A DNA stretch of 64,000 bases from Brenneria salicis ATCC 15712 = DSM 30166. Its GTDB lineage: Bacteria > Pseudomonadota > Gammaproteobacteria > Enterobacterales > Enterobacteriaceae. How positions within the stretch are numbered: the stretch's first letter is position 1; each line of letters opens with the position of its first letter. The translations under genes and the position numbers were made by a program. Under the pieces are notes generated by a model. The model saw only the letters and a list, made by a program, of their open reading frames with translations, ran no database searches and was not told where the DNA came from. The stretch covers positions 62,001-126,000 of the forward strand of contig NZ_QNRY01000001.1 of NCBI RefSeq assembly GCF_003315515.1, read 5' to 3'. Positions 18,629 to 27,943 of the stretch are shown here, piece after piece.

Positions 18629-19429
18629 ATGAGACTCATCCCACTGACCACCGCGGCGGATGTCGGCAAATGGTCCGCCCGCTATATCGTCGGGAAAATC
18701 AATGCCTTCAATCCCAGTGCGGATCGGCCTTTCGTGCTGGGGTTGCCGACCGGCAGTTCACCGCTGGCAGCCTATAAATCCCTGGTGGAAATGCATCAAG
18801 CCGGACAGGTGAGCTTTAAGCATGTCGTTACCTTCAATATGGATGAATATGTTGGTCTGCCAGCCGATCACCCGGAAAGCTACCATACCTTCATGTATCA
18901 GAATTTTTTCAATCACGTTGATATTCCGCGTGAAAACATTAACCTGTTGAACGGTAACGCCGAAGACATCACCGCAGAATGTCACCGCTATGAAGAGAAA
19001 ATTCAGTCCTATGGCAAAATTCATCTCTTTATGGGCGGTGTGGGCAATGACGGACATATCGCCTTCAATGAACCCGCGTCTTCTCTCGCTTCCCGTACCC
19101 GAATCAAAACGCTGACGGAAGAAACTCGTATCGCCAATTCCCGCTTCTTTGGCGGCAATGTCGATTTGGTGCCAAAATTCGCGCTGACTGTTGGCGTCGG
19201 CACCTTGCTGGATGCCGAAGAAGTGATGATTCTGGTAACCGGACGCAACAAGGCGCAGGCGTTACAGGCGGCAGTGGAAGGAAACGTCAACCATATGTGG
19301 ACCATCAGTTGCCTGCAACTTCACGCCAAAGCGCTAATGGTTTGCGATGAACCTTCCACGATGGAGCTAAAAGTTAAAACTGTTAAATATTTCCGTGAGT
19401 TAGAAGCGGAAAACATGAAAAATCTTTAA
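18629..19429 (+). CDS. nagB: Glucosamine-6-phosphate deaminase
   Basis: 266 residues, identical in length to E. coli NagB. It converts glucosamine-6-phosphate to fructose-6-phosphate and ammonia and is allosterically activated by GlcNAc-6-phosphate. The active-site residues Asp72 (FNMDEYVGL) and Asp141, His143 and Glu148 ([13 protein letters not shown]) are at the same positions as in the K-12 enzyme. AGGAG lies 8 bases before ATG 18629; an adjacent in-frame TTG at 18626 is ignored. It is the first gene of nagB-nagA-nagC, 20 bp before nagA. Confidence 0.98.
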   Translation: MRLIPLTTAADVGKWSARYIVGKINAFNPSADRPFVLGLPTGSSPLAAYKSLVEMHQAGQVSFKHVVTFNMDEYVGLPADHPESYHTFMYQNFFNHVDIPRENINLLNGNAEDITAECHRYEEKIQSYGKIHLFMGGVGNDGHIAFNEPASSLASRTRIKTLTEETRIANSRFFGGNVDLVPKFALTVGVGTLLDAEEVMILVTGRNKAQALQAAVEGNVNHMWTISCLQLHAKALMVCDEPSTMELKVKTVKYFRELEAENMKNL

Positions 19430-19449
19430 TCTGTAGCCAGGAGTTGATG

Positions 19450-20607
19450 ATGTTCGCTTTAACAAATGGCCGGATTTTTACCGGTCACCAGGTTCTGGAT
19501 AACCATGCCGCCGTGATTGCCAACGGATTGATCGAGGATATCCGTCCGATTGCCGACCTTCCCGCCGGACTGCCGCAACGCGATGTTGGCGGCGCATTTA
19601 TCGCCCCCGGATTTATTGATCTCCAATTGAATGGTTGCGGCGGCGTCCAGTTCAACGATTCACTGGATGCGATTTCCGTCCAAACGCTGAAAATCATGCA
19701 GCAAACCAATCAGCAATCAGGCTGCACCAGTTTTTTGCCGACGCTTATCACCTCCAGCGATACGTCCATGAAGCAGGCCGTGGAGGTGATGCGCGCCTAT
19801 CTAACGCAACACCGTCATCAGGCGTTGGGTTTACACCTTGAAGGCCCGTGGTTGAACATGATTAAAAAAGGCACGCATGACGCCGCATTTATTCGCCAGC
19901 CAACGCAAGAACTGGTTGATTTCCTGTGTCAAAACGCTGATGTCATTACAAAAATCACGCTGGCGCCGGAAAAAGTCAAACCATCGGTCATTCATCAACT
20001 CACCGCTGCGGGCATCGTAGTTTCAGCAGGGCATTCCAACGCGACCTGGGCGCAGGCCAAACAAGGTTTTGCCGCAGGCATCCGCTTCGCCACCCATCTG
20101 TTCAACGCCATGCCTTATCTGACAGGGCGTGAACCCGGTCTGGTCGGCGCAGTCTACGATGCGCCGGAAGTCTATTGCGGGGTTATCGCCGATGGTTTGC
20201 ACGTCGACTGGGCGAACATCCGCAACAGTAAACGGATCAAAGGCGACAAACTGGTGCTGGTCACCGACGCCACCGCACCAGCAGGCGCGGATATTGATCA
20301 GTTCATTTTTGCCGGTAAAACCATATACTACCGCAACGGACTCTGTGTGGATGACAACGGCACCTTAAGCGGCTCCGCCCTTACGATGATTGAAGCGGTG
20401 CGCAACAGCGTGGAACATGCCGGTATTGCGCTGGATGAAGCGATCCGTATGGCGACGCTCTACCCTGCTCGCGCCATCGGCATAGACAAACAGTTAGGCA
20501 GTATCGAAAGCGGTAAGGTCGCCAATCTGGTGGTTTTCAATCGCGATTACCATATTCTCAACACCCTGGTTAACGGCGACGAGGTGTTTACGCCAATAAA
20601 ACGTTGA
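19450..20607 (+). CDS. nagA: N-acetylglucosamine-6-phosphate deacetylase
   Basis: 385 residues, near the 382 of E. coli NagA. It removes acetate from GlcNAc-6-phosphate, the product of NagE uptake, and feeds NagB. It is an amidohydrolase-fold metalloenzyme: HLEGPWLN holds the metal-binding Glu, SAGHSN and FATHLFNAM the metal His residues, and VTDATAPAG the catalytic Asp. Two ATG codons lie at 19447 and 19450; AGGAG (19439-19443) is six bases before the second, which also gives the family N-terminus [10 protein letters not shown]. Confidence 0.97.
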   Translation: MFALTNGRIFTGHQVLDNHAAVIANGLIEDIRPIADLPAGLPQRDVGGAFIAPGFIDLQLNGCGGVQFNDSLDAISVQTLKIMQQTNQQSGCTSFLPTLITSSDTSMKQAVEVMRAYLTQHRHQALGLHLEGPWLNMIKKGTHDAAFIRQPTQELVDFLCQNADVITKITLAPEKVKPSVIHQLTAAGIVVSAGHSNATWAQAKQGFAAGIRFATHLFNAMPYLTGREPGLVGAVYDAPEVYCGVIADGLHVDWANIRNSKRIKGDKLVLVTDATAPAGADIDQFIFAGKTIYYRNGLCVDDNGTLSGSALTMIEAVRNSVEHAGIALDEAIRMATLYPARAIGIDKQLGSIESGKVANLVVFNRDYHILNTLVNGDEVFTPIKR

Positions 20608-20642
20608 TTACAAAACATTGATTACAAGCGAGTAACTTTTTC

Positions 20643-21866
20643 ATGACCACAGGCGGACAAGCGCAAATAGGGAACATTGATCTGGTTAAGCAATTGAACA
20701 GCGCGGTCGTGTACCGCCTGATTGACCAGCATGGTCCCATCTCACGGATACAGATTGCCGAACAGAGCCAGCTTGCCCCCGCCAGCGTCACGAAAATTAC
20801 CCGCCAGCTTCTGGAGCGCGGGCTGATTAAAGAAGTCGATCAACAGGCATCCACCGGCGGCAGACGCGCTATCTCCATTGTCACCGAAACCCGTCCTTTT
20901 CATGCCGTTGCCGTTCGGCTTGGCCGCCTCGACGCCACCATTGCGTTGTACGATCTCCAGGGAAAATCGCTGGCGGAGGAACATTATGATCTGCCGGAAA
21001 AAACGCAGGAAACACTGGAAACCGCGTTGTTCAAGGCAATCAATCACTTTATCGATAGCCACCAGCGCCGTATCCGCGAACTGATCGCCATCTCCGTTGT
21101 TCTGCCGGGATTGGTTGATCCCAATGCGGGCATTATCCGTTACATGCCGCATATCAACATCAACAACTGGCCGCTGGCCGAAAACCTGCAACGCCGTTTC
21201 CACGTCACCAGCTTTGTCGGGCACGATATTCGCAGTCTGGCGTTGGCGGAACACTATTTCGGCGTCACGCATGACGCCCTAGACTCCATTCTGGTGCGCG
21301 TCCATCGCGGAACCGGCGCCGGTATTCTGGTCAACGGACAGATCTTTCTTGGCAATAGCCGCAACGTTGGGGAGATCGGTCATATCCAGATTGATCCATT
21401 AGGAGAACGTTGTCACTGTGGTAATTTCGGCTGTCTGGAAACCGTGGTCGCCAACGCCGCTATTGAACAGCGGGTACTGCACTTATTACAGCAGGGCTAC
21501 CCCAGCAAAATTTCCCCCGACAACTGCACCATTACGGCCATCTGCAAGGCCGCTAACCGGGGTGATACGCTGGCCAGGGAAGTCATTGAACACGCAGGGC
21601 AATATCTGGGCAAAGCGGTTTCTATCGCCATCAACCTGTTCAATCCACAGAAAGTGGTGATTGCCGGTGAAATTACGCAAGCCGACAAGATCCTGCTGCC
21701 GGCCATACAGCGCTGCATCAATACCCAGGTCTTGAAAGATTTCCGTATCAATCTGCCCATAGAAGTCTCCAGCCTGAGCTATCTTTCCGCGATCGGCGCT
21801 TTTGCGCTGGTAAAGCGTGCTATGTTGAATGGCGTTTTGCTGCAACATTTGCTGGAAAATCACTGA
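20643..21866 (+). CDS. nagC: N-acetylglucosamine repressor NagC (ROK family)
   Basis: 407 residues, against 406 in E. coli. The N-terminal winged helix-turn-helix at about residues 20-80 (ISRIQIAEQSQLAPASVTKI) binds operators such as those proposed upstream of nagB. The C-terminal ROK domain shows the GTGAGILVNG phosphate loop and the zinc motif CHCGNFGCLE. GlcNAc-6-phosphate is the known inducer. It lies 35 bp after nagA in the same operon. The K-12 operon continues with nagD (UMP phosphatase); no such gene is present before asnB. Confidence 0.97.
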   Translation: MTTGGQAQIGNIDLVKQLNSAVVYRLIDQHGPISRIQIAEQSQLAPASVTKITRQLLERGLIKEVDQQASTGGRRAISIVTETRPFHAVAVRLGRLDATIALYDLQGKSLAEEHYDLPEKTQETLETALFKAINHFIDSHQRRIRELIAISVVLPGLVDPNAGIIRYMPHININNWPLAENLQRRFHVTSFVGHDIRSLALAEHYFGVTHDALDSILVRVHRGTGAGILVNGQIFLGNSRNVGEIGHIQIDPLGERCHCGNFGCLETVVANAAIEQRVLHLLQQGYPSKISPDNCTITAICKAANRGDTLAREVIEHAGQYLGKAVSIAINLFNPQKVVIAGEITQADKILLPAIQRCINTQVLKDFRINLPIEVSSLSYLSAIGAFALVKRAMLNGVLLQHLLENH

Positions 21867-22185
21867 TTATCGAATTTTCCCTCTCATACCGGATTATGTG
21901 ATCTCTAAAAATCCGGCGATTACATTGCATTAACTTATGGATTACTCATCAAATTGCGATATAAATTATCGAAACATCGGCAAGATGGCTTTTTTTATTA
22001 GATGATATTGAATTATGGTGGCGTTTTGATGCTAAATCATTGGCAATGTCACAGCATCTGTAATCAGGATGCGGAAACACGGAATGCTCGGTTTGCTCCG
22101 TGAATCATATCTGGCTAATTTGAAACCTGACTAAATCTGAAATAAAGCTGCGCTTGGCGATACAAGCGAACTGAGGGAGTAACTT
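21867..22185 (+). promoter_or_regulatory. Intergenic region nagC-asnB (asnB leader)
   Basis: 319 bp with no gene, at the place where K-12 has nagD. The last part should hold the asnB promoter. A perfect 6-bp hairpin (CGCTTG-GCGATA-CAAGCG, 22151-22168) sits immediately before the asnB ribosome site GAGGGAG. I see no clear terminator after nagC. Confidence 0.4.
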
Positions 22186-23850
22186 ATGTGTTCTATTTTC
22201 GGTGTGCTTGATCTCAAGACCGATCCGGTTGAATTGCGTAAAAAAGCGCTGGAGTCATCACGTTTAATGCGTCACCGCGGACCTGACTGGTCTGGCGTTT
22301 ATGCCGGCGACAAAGCGATTCTGGCGCATGAACGTCTGTCTATCGTTGACGTGAACACCGGTGCTCAACCGCTGTACAACGCAGCACACACTCATGTTCT
22401 GGCCGTTAACGGTGAAATTTACAACCATCAGGCATTGCGTCAGCAATACGCCGACCGTTACGCGTTCCAGACTGGTTCCGACTGTGAAGTGATCCTGGCG
22501 CTGTATCAGGAAAAAGGCCCGGCGTTTCTCGATGATCTGCGCGGCATGTTCGCCTTCGCTCTCTATGACATCGAACAAGACGCCTATCTGATTGGCCGTG
22601 ACCACCTGGGCATCATCCCGCTTTACATGGGCTATGATGAACACGGCAACTTCTATGTCGCTTCTGAAATGAAAGCGCTGGTTCCGGTATGCCGCACGAT
22701 TAAAGAATTTCCGGCTGGCAGCTATTTGTGGAGCAAAGACGGAGAAATCCGCGAATATTATCGTCGTGACTGGTTCGATTACGAAAACGTAAAAGACAAC
22801 GAAACCGACGCCGATGCGCTGCGTGAAGCGCTGGAAGAATCCGTGAAAAGCCACCTGATGTCTGATGTCCCATACGGCGTACTGTTGTCTGGCGGGCTGG
22901 ACTCTTCCGTTATCTCCGCCATCACAAAAAAATACGCCGCTCGTCGCGTCGAGGACGATGAGCGCAGCGAAGCCTGGTGGCCGCAGTTACACTCCTTTGC
23001 CGTTGGTCTGGAAGGTTCCCCGGACTTGAAAGCCGCTCAGGAAGTGGCCGACCACCTGGGTACGGTTCACCACGAAATCCACTTCACCGTACAAGAAGGT
23101 CTGGATGCGATTCGCGATGTCATTTATCACATCGAAACCTATGATGTGACCACCATCCGCGCCTCAACGCCGATGTACCTGATGTCTCGCAAAATCAAAG
23201 CGATGGGCATCAAAATGGTCTTATCCGGTGAGGGTGCGGATGAAGTATTCGGCGGCTACCTGTATTTCCATAAAGCGCCGAACGCCAAAGAGTTCCACGA
23301 GGAAACCGTGCGTAAATTGCTGGCGCTGCATCAGTACGATTGCGCCCGCGCCAACAAAGCGATGTCCGCCTGGGGCGTAGAAGCGCGTGTACCGTTCCTG
23401 GATAAAAAATTCCTGGATGTGGCTATGCGTATCAACCCGCGCGACAAGATGTGCGGCAATGGCAAAATGGAAAAACACATTGTGCGCGAGTGCTTTGAAT
23501 CATATCTGCCGCACAGCGTTGCATGGCGCCAGAAAGAGCAGTTCTCTGACGGCGTGGGCTACAGCTGGATTGATACACTGAAAGAAGTCGCCGCCCAGCA
23601 GGTGACCGATCAGCAGATGGAAACCGCACACTTCCGCTTCCCGTACAACACGCCGACCTCCAAAGAAGGCTATCTGTACCGTGAAGTTTTTGAAGAGTTA
23701 TTCCCGGTGCCTAGCGCGGCTGAATGTGTTCCTGGCGGCCCGTCTGTCGCCTGTTCTTCCGCCAAAGCGATTGAGTGGGATGAGTCCTTCAAAAAGATGG
23801 ATGATCCGTCAGGGCGCGCTGTTGGCGTACACCAGTCCGCCTACCAATAA
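22186..23850 (+). CDS. asnB: Asparagine synthase B (glutamine-hydrolysing)
   Basis: 554 residues as in E. coli AsnB. It makes asparagine from aspartate, ATP and glutamine. The catalytic Cys2 of the N-terminal glutaminase (class II amidotransferase) domain is exposed by MCSIFGV, and RLSIVD and NGEIYNH line that site. The C-terminal synthetase domain has the pyrophosphate loop SGGLDSS and VLSGEGADEVFGGY. The ribosome site GAGGGAG precedes the ATG. A terminator follows. The gene is placed after the nag operon, as in K-12, and uses the same nitrogen pool. Confidence 0.98.
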   Translation: MCSIFGVLDLKTDPVELRKKALESSRLMRHRGPDWSGVYAGDKAILAHERLSIVDVNTGAQPLYNAAHTHVLAVNGEIYNHQALRQQYADRYAFQTGSDCEVILALYQEKGPAFLDDLRGMFAFALYDIEQDAYLIGRDHLGIIPLYMGYDEHGNFYVASEMKALVPVCRTIKEFPAGSYLWSKDGEIREYYRRDWFDYENVKDNETDADALREALEESVKSHLMSDVPYGVLLSGGLDSSVISAITKKYAARRVEDDERSEAWWPQLHSFAVGLEGSPDLKAAQEVADHLGTVHHEIHFTVQEGLDAIRDVIYHIETYDVTTIRASTPMYLMSRKIKAMGIKMVLSGEGADEVFGGYLYFHKAPNAKEFHEETVRKLLALHQYDCARANKAMSAWGVEARVPFLDKKFLDVAMRINPRDKMCGNGKMEKHIVRECFESYLPHSVAWRQKEQFSDGVGYSWIDTLKEVAAQQVTDQQMETAHFRFPYNTPTSKEGYLYREVFEELFPVPSAAECVPGGPSVACSSAKAIEWDESFKKMDDPSGRAVGVHQSAYQ

Positions 23851-23872
23851 CCTGATTTATTCGTACTACGAA

Positions 23873-23897
23873 ACGGGCCGTCAGCGGCCCGTTTTTC
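23873..23897 (+). terminator. Intrinsic terminator of asnB
   Basis: An 8-bp GC-rich stem (ACGGGCCG / CGGCCCGT) with a TCAG loop is followed by TTTTCT, 22 bp after the asnB stop. Confidence 0.85.
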
Positions 23898-24000
23898 TAT
23901 TTGATTTTTCATCGCGGCCCGCTTTTTGACGCTTTTCTCACCATACTGTTCACAACCCAAACAAACGGCCCTGAGTAAGCGTTTTTCGGGAAAAAATTTG

Positions 24001-24029
24001 TTGACGCAATTAGGCCAACTACGCATAAT
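24001..24029 (+). promoter_or_regulatory. Promoter of the tRNA operon
   Basis: TTGACG at 24001-24006 and CATAAT at 24024-24029 are separated by exactly 17 bp and are followed by the GC-rich stretch GCGCCCCGC, a discriminator typical of stringently controlled stable-RNA promoters. An A/T tract directly upstream could serve as an UP element. Transcription would start near 24036, about 32 bp before the first tRNA. Confidence 0.8.
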
Positions 24030-24067
24030 GCGCCCCGCAACGCCGATGAAGGTGACGCGGAAAAGAT

Positions 24068-24144
24068 GGCTACGTAGCTCAGCTGGTTAGAGCACAGCAC
24101 TCATAATGCTGGGGTCACAGGTTCGATTCCCGTCGTAGCCACCA
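24068..24144 (+). tRNA. metT: tRNA-Met (CAU), elongator
   Basis: 77 nt including the encoded CCA. The acceptor stem GGCTACG pairs with CGTAGCC, the T loop is GGTTCGATTCC and the anticodon CAT is in CACTCATAATG. It is identical to the copy at 24534-24610. First gene of the operon, in the same order as K-12 metT-leuW-glnU-glnW-metU-glnV. Confidence 0.96.
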
Positions 24145-24152
24145 TCTTTTTT

Positions 24153-24237
24153 GCGGGAGTGGCGAAATTGGTAGACGCACCAGATTTAGGTTCTGGCGCC
24201 GCAAGGTGTGCGAGTTCAAGTCTCGCCTCCCGCACCA
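24153..24237 (+). tRNA. leuW: tRNA-Leu (UAG)
   Basis: 85 nt including CCA, with the long variable arm of class II tRNAs (GGCGCCGCAAGGTGTG region). The acceptor stem GCGGGAG pairs with CTCCCGC. The anticodon TAG lies in AGATTTAGGTTCT. Matches K-12 leuW in order and sequence type. Confidence 0.96.
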
Positions 24238-24292
24238 TTACTTTCACGGTTTGACATCGCTTTTCGAAGCTTGATAGTGTTTTGTTATTGAT

Positions 24293-24367
24293 TGGGGTAT
24301 CGCCAAGCGGTAAGGCACCGGTTTTTGATACCGGCATTCCCTGGTTCGAATCCAGGTACCCCAGCCA
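24293..24367 (+). tRNA. glnU: tRNA-Gln (UUG), first copy
   Basis: 75 nt including CCA, beginning TGGGGTATCGCC with the acceptor closed by TACCCCA. The anticodon TTG is in GGTTTTTGATACC. The anticodon stem has a C-G pair that is T-A in the next copy. Confidence 0.96.
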
Positions 24368-24403
24368 TCTTCATCACATCTGCTGAAAAATTCGCTGTCC
24401 TGT

Positions 24404-24478
24404 TGGGGTATCGCCAAGCGGTAAGGCACTGGTTTTTGATACCAGCATTCCCTGGTTCGAATCCAGGTACCCCAGCCA
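24404..24478 (+). tRNA. glnW: tRNA-Gln (UUG), second copy
   Basis: 75 nt including CCA. It differs from the first copy only by a compensated pair in the anticodon stem (CCGGT...ACCGG becomes CTGGT...ACCAG). Anticodon TTG. Confidence 0.96.
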
Positions 24479-24533
24479 TCTAATTGATGTTAAAGATTTT
24501 TATTGAAACGCCATCAGATTAGCAGTAAAATCT

Positions 24534-24610
24534 GGCTACGTAGCTCAGCTGGTTAGAGCACAGCACTCATAATGCTGGGGTCACAGGTTCGATTCCCGTC
24601 GTAGCCACCA
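24534..24610 (+). tRNA. metU: tRNA-Met (CAU), second copy
   Basis: 77 nt including CCA, identical at every base to the copy at 24068-24144. It is an elongator type (GGCTACG acceptor, not the initiator C-A mismatch). Confidence 0.96.
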
Positions 24611-24616
24611 CATTTT

Positions 24617-24691
24617 TGGGGTATCGCCAAGCGGTAAGGCACCGGATTCTGATTCCGGCATTCCGAGGTTCGAATCCTCGTACCCCAGCCA
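24617..24691 (+). tRNA. glnV: tRNA-Gln (CUG)
   Basis: 75 nt including CCA. The anticodon CTG lies in GGATTCTGATTCC, and the T stem differs from the UUG copies (CGAGG...CCTCG). K-12 has two such genes at the end of this operon (glnV, glnX); only one is found here, followed by a terminator. Reads CAG codons, while the other two read mainly CAA. Confidence 0.96.
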
Positions 24692-24716
24692 AATAAAGCT
24701 GGTAAAACAGCAGGAT

Positions 24717-24753
24717 ACGGGGCGATAGTCGCAAGACGTCGCCCCGTTTTCTT
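24717..24753 (+). terminator. Terminator of the tRNA operon
   Basis: A 9-bp GC-rich stem (ACGGGGCGA / TCGCCCCGT) with a 13-nt loop is followed by TTTCTT. It lies 25 bp after the last tRNA. Confidence 0.8.
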
Positions 24754-24897
24754 ATGTGTGGCGGCAACGTGGCGATAAAAGTTTGCAGTTGCGTAACCAT
24801 TTTTTACCGCCACCGAAACGAGCAACTGAATATCTTACAATGGCGCCGTCACGCTGTCTTATCAGCAGCCAGCGCGACGCTTTAAACAAGCAATACG

Positions 24898-26064
24898 CTA
24901 AACGCCTATCGCGTACTTCAATGCTTGCTGTTTTAACTTACCGGCTCGCTGGGCGACCATCAACGCCAGATTACGAGCCAAACCCAACGGCGGCAGCGCG
25001 TTGCTGAACGCGTTGTAGAACACATCCATACCGCTTTGCATCAGCAGGTTGTCTGGCTTGCGACGATGCTGGTAACGGCGCAGCACCGGTTCGGAAAACC
25101 ATTCTTCTCCGGCGTCGCGAGCGCTGATCAACACATCCAGCAAGGTTTCCACATCGCGATAGCCCAGATTCACCCCTTGGCCCGCCAGGGGATTGATGGT
25201 GTGCGCGGCATCGCCCAACAGGGCCAGTCCGGGCTGAACATAGGTCTGCGCATGACGGCGTATCAGCGGAAACGACCCCGCGGCATGAGATTTGACCGGT
25301 CCCAAACGCTCAGGAAACGCCGCCGCAATTTCTTTATCCAACTGCGCCAGCGGCATTGCCTGAAGCTGGCGAATCCGCTGCGGACTGTCATACCAGACCA
25401 GCGATCCCCAGCGGTCAAACAGCGGCAGAAACGCGCGCGGCCCCGCGGGCGTAAACTGCTGCCAGGTGGCATCCTGTTGCGGATAACCCATTTCGACGCT
25501 GATTAACATGCAGGACTGTCGATACTGCCAGCCGCTGATGCCAATACCAGCCCACTGACGTATCCTGGAATTAGCGCCATCCGCCCCCAGCACCAGAGAC
25601 GTCGTCAGCGTCTGCCCATCATCAAGTTGCAGGCGCCAGCCCTGCCCGGTGTGTTGCAGGCTTTCCGGCGTCGCGGGGCAATAGCGCCGGCAATTAGCCT
25701 CTTCACACAAACTTTCCCACAGCGCCAGTTGCAGGACCCGGTTTTCCACCATGAATCCCAACTCCGGTAAATGGATCTCCGCCGCATCAAACACCACACG
25801 GGCATTCTCCCATTCCCAGGTTTCGAGACGTCGATACGGCGCACTGCGCATCCGTTCGACCCGCTGCCAGACGCCAAGCTGTTTCAGCAATGCAACAGAG
25901 GCATAACCCACCGCAGAAATGCGCAGATCGGGCGCGCTGTCAATATCGAAAGAGGCAGGCGCATCCTGTTCGATAACCGCAACCTGAAAACCATTCCGGG
26001 CCAGACCCAATGCGGCGGCGGCACCGACCATTCCGCCCCCGACAACAATCGCATCATAATGCAT
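24898..26064 (-). CDS. ubiF: 2-octaprenyl-3-methyl-6-methoxy-1,4-benzoquinol hydroxylase
   Basis: 388 residues, close to the 391 of E. coli UbiF. It is an FAD-dependent monooxygenase that adds the last ring hydroxyl in ubiquinone synthesis. The N-terminal dinucleotide loop VVGGGMVGAAAALGLA, the DG motif (LGADGANSRIR) and the LGDAAHTINPLAGQG flavin-binding signature are in the expected order. Convergence with the tRNA operon and divergence from miaB match K-12. UbiH/UbiI paralogs share these motifs; position decides for UbiF. Confidence 0.94.
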   Translation of the reverse strand: MHYDAIVVGGGMVGAAAALGLARNGFQVAVIEQDAPASFDIDSAPDLRISAVGYASVALLKQLGVWQRVERMRSAPYRRLETWEWENARVVFDAAEIHLPELGFMVENRVLQLALWESLCEEANCRRYCPATPESLQHTGQGWRLQLDDGQTLTTSLVLGADGANSRIRQWAGIGISGWQYRQSCMLISVEMGYPQQDATWQQFTPAGPRAFLPLFDRWGSLVWYDSPQRIRQLQAMPLAQLDKEIAAAFPERLGPVKSHAAGSFPLIRRHAQTYVQPGLALLGDAAHTINPLAGQGVNLGYRDVETLLDVLISARDAGEEWFSEPVLRRYQHRRKPDNLLMQSGMDVFYNAFSNALPPLGLARNLALMVAQRAGKLKQQALKYAIGV

Positions 26065-26289
26065 ACCGGTTCATCCCTCTCTGGCTATCATCGTTAACAC
26101 CCGTGAAAATACATAAAAACAGTGTACTGGATTTCGATTTAACTTTTCCGAAAAGCGGTTAGTTTATAAAAGTGAGGACGTTAAAAATTTGACCGTTTTC
26201 AGGCTCTGGTCACAACGTCGGCGAACGATTACAATACCCGCCCCGTATCAAGGGAATCTTTCCTACCCGTACTGAGTAATGGCAAGTCG

Positions 26290-27714
26290 ATGATAAAAAA
26301 ACTGCATATTAAAACCTGGGGCTGTCAGATGAACGAATACGATTCATCGAAGATGGCTGATTTACTGGAAAGTACGCACGGTTATGAACTAACCGAGGTC
26401 GCGGAAGAGGCCGATGTTCTGCTGCTCAACACCTGTTCAATCCGTGAGAAGGCGCAGGAAAAGGTCTTTCATCAACTTGGCCGCTGGAAGGCGCTGAAAG
26501 ATCTCAATCCCAATCTGATTATTGGCGTTGGTGGTTGCGTGGCCTCACAGGAAGGCGAGCATATCCGCGAACGCGCGCACTATGTCGATGTGATTTTTGG
26601 CCCGCAAACGCTGCACCGCCTGCCGGAAATGATTAACCACGTTCAGGGAACGCGCAGCCCGGTTGTGGATATCAGCTTCCCTGAAATCGAGAAATTTGAC
26701 CGTCTGCCGGAACCGAAAGCGGAAGGACCGACGGCATTCGTCTCCATTATGGAAGGTTGCAATAAATATTGTACATTTTGTGTCGTCCCTTATACGCGCG
26801 GCGAAGAGGTCAGTCGCCCATGTGATGACGTACTGTTTGAAATTGCGCAATTAGCTGAACAAGGCGTGCGTGAAGTCAACCTGCTTGGGCAGAACGTTAA
26901 TGCCTACCGTGGCGCGACCTACAACGGCGACATCTGCTCCTTTGCCGAACTGTTGCGTCTGGTCGCCGCCATCGACGGTATCGACCGCATTCGCTTCACC
27001 ACCAGCCATCCGATAGAGTTTACCGACGACATTATCAGCGTGTATGAAGACACGCCCGAACTGGTAAGCTTCCTTCATCTGCCGGTGCAAAGTGGTTCTG
27101 ACCGCGTGCTGACCATGATGAAACGCCGCCATACCGCGCTCGAATACAAAGCGATTATCCGTAAACTGCATCGTGCGCGGCCCGGCATCCAGATCAGTTC
27201 CGATTTTATTATCGGCTTCCCTGGCGAAACACAGGCTGATTTCGAGCAGACCATGAAACTGATCGCCGACGTTAACTTCGATATGAGTTTCAGTTTTATC
27301 TACTCCCCCCGTCCGGGAACGCCTGCCGCGGATATGGTCGACGATGTGCCGGAAGAAGAAAAAAAGCAGCGCCTGTATATTTTGCAGGAACGCATCAGCC
27401 AACAGGCGATGCAATACAGCCGCCGCATGCAAGGCACCATTCAGCGAATTCTGGTTGAAGGCACGTCGCGCAAAAGCGTGATGGAACTGTCTGGACGCAC
27501 GGAAAACAACCGCGTCGTCAATTTTGAAGGCACGCCGGACATGATTGGCAAATTCGTCGATGTGGAAATCGTGGACGTTTATCCGAACTCGCTGCGCGGT
27601 ATCGTCGTCCGTACCGAAGATCAGATGGATCTGCGCGTTCATGAGTCGCCATCCGCGGTCATTGCCCGCACACGCAAAGAAAACGAAATCGGCGTCGGCA
27701 TCTACCAGCCATAA
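26290..27714 (+). CDS. miaB: tRNA-2-methylthio-N6-isopentenyladenosine-37 synthase MiaB
   Basis: 474 residues as in E. coli. This radical-SAM methylthiotransferase modifies A37 of tRNAs that read UNN codons. The N-terminal UPF0004 domain has Cys in [19 protein letters not shown] and [10 protein letters not shown], which bind the auxiliary cluster. The radical-SAM CxxxCxxC lies at Cys157, Cys161 and Cys164. The C-terminal TRAM domain covers about residues 378-441. A strong terminator follows, but ybeZ, ybeY, corC and lnt lie downstream on the same strand as in K-12. Confidence 0.97.
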   Translation: MIKKLHIKTWGCQMNEYDSSKMADLLESTHGYELTEVAEEADVLLLNTCSIREKAQEKVFHQLGRWKALKDLNPNLIIGVGGCVASQEGEHIRERAHYVDVIFGPQTLHRLPEMINHVQGTRSPVVDISFPEIEKFDRLPEPKAEGPTAFVSIMEGCNKYCTFCVVPYTRGEEVSRPCDDVLFEIAQLAEQGVREVNLLGQNVNAYRGATYNGDICSFAELLRLVAAIDGIDRIRFTTSHPIEFTDDIISVYEDTPELVSFLHLPVQSGSDRVLTMMKRRHTALEYKAIIRKLHRARPGIQISSDFIIGFPGETQADFEQTMKLIADVNFDMSFSFIYSPRPGTPAADMVDDVPEEEKKQRLYILQERISQQAMQYSRRMQGTIQRILVEGTSRKSVMELSGRTENNRVVNFEGTPDMIGKFVDVEIVDVYPNSLRGIVVRTEDQMDLRVHESPSAVIARTRKENEIGVGIYQP

Positions 27715-27744
27715 ACCGTATAGCGTTTTCACGCTCTTTTCTCT

Positions 27745-27766
27745 GGGTGGCATTGCCACCCTTTTT
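27745..27766 (+). terminator. Intrinsic terminator of miaB
   Basis: A perfect 7-bp stem (GGGTGGC / GCCACCC) with an ATT loop is followed by TTTTT, 31 bp after the miaB stop. It suggests that ybeZ and its followers start at their own promoter in the next 170 bp, as heat-shock control of ybeZYX in E. coli would require. Confidence 0.85.
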
Positions 27767-27943
27767 CATGCTGTTTGCATTTGGTTTTGCGAAACCGCAT
27801 CCCAATATAATGATTGTGACTTGCACCGTCGGGTATTCACGATAAATAATCTCCTGAGAGGACGTATCCCGAACGGTGCGATCTGATGATATCAGCCCTG
27901 AGCCGACAGAAGGCCGGTTCAATAATCTTCCAAGAGGAATAAT

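Noticed and set aside
24244-24825. Short frames that run across the tRNA genes
   Set aside because: They are translations of tRNA sequence (repeated VPGFEPGNAGIK-like text comes from tRNA-Gln), a well-known annotation artefact.
26851-27759. 302-residue minus-strand frame over miaB
   Set aside because: It is antisense to the conserved radical-SAM gene, with a composition typical of mirror frames (many His, Arg and Phe).
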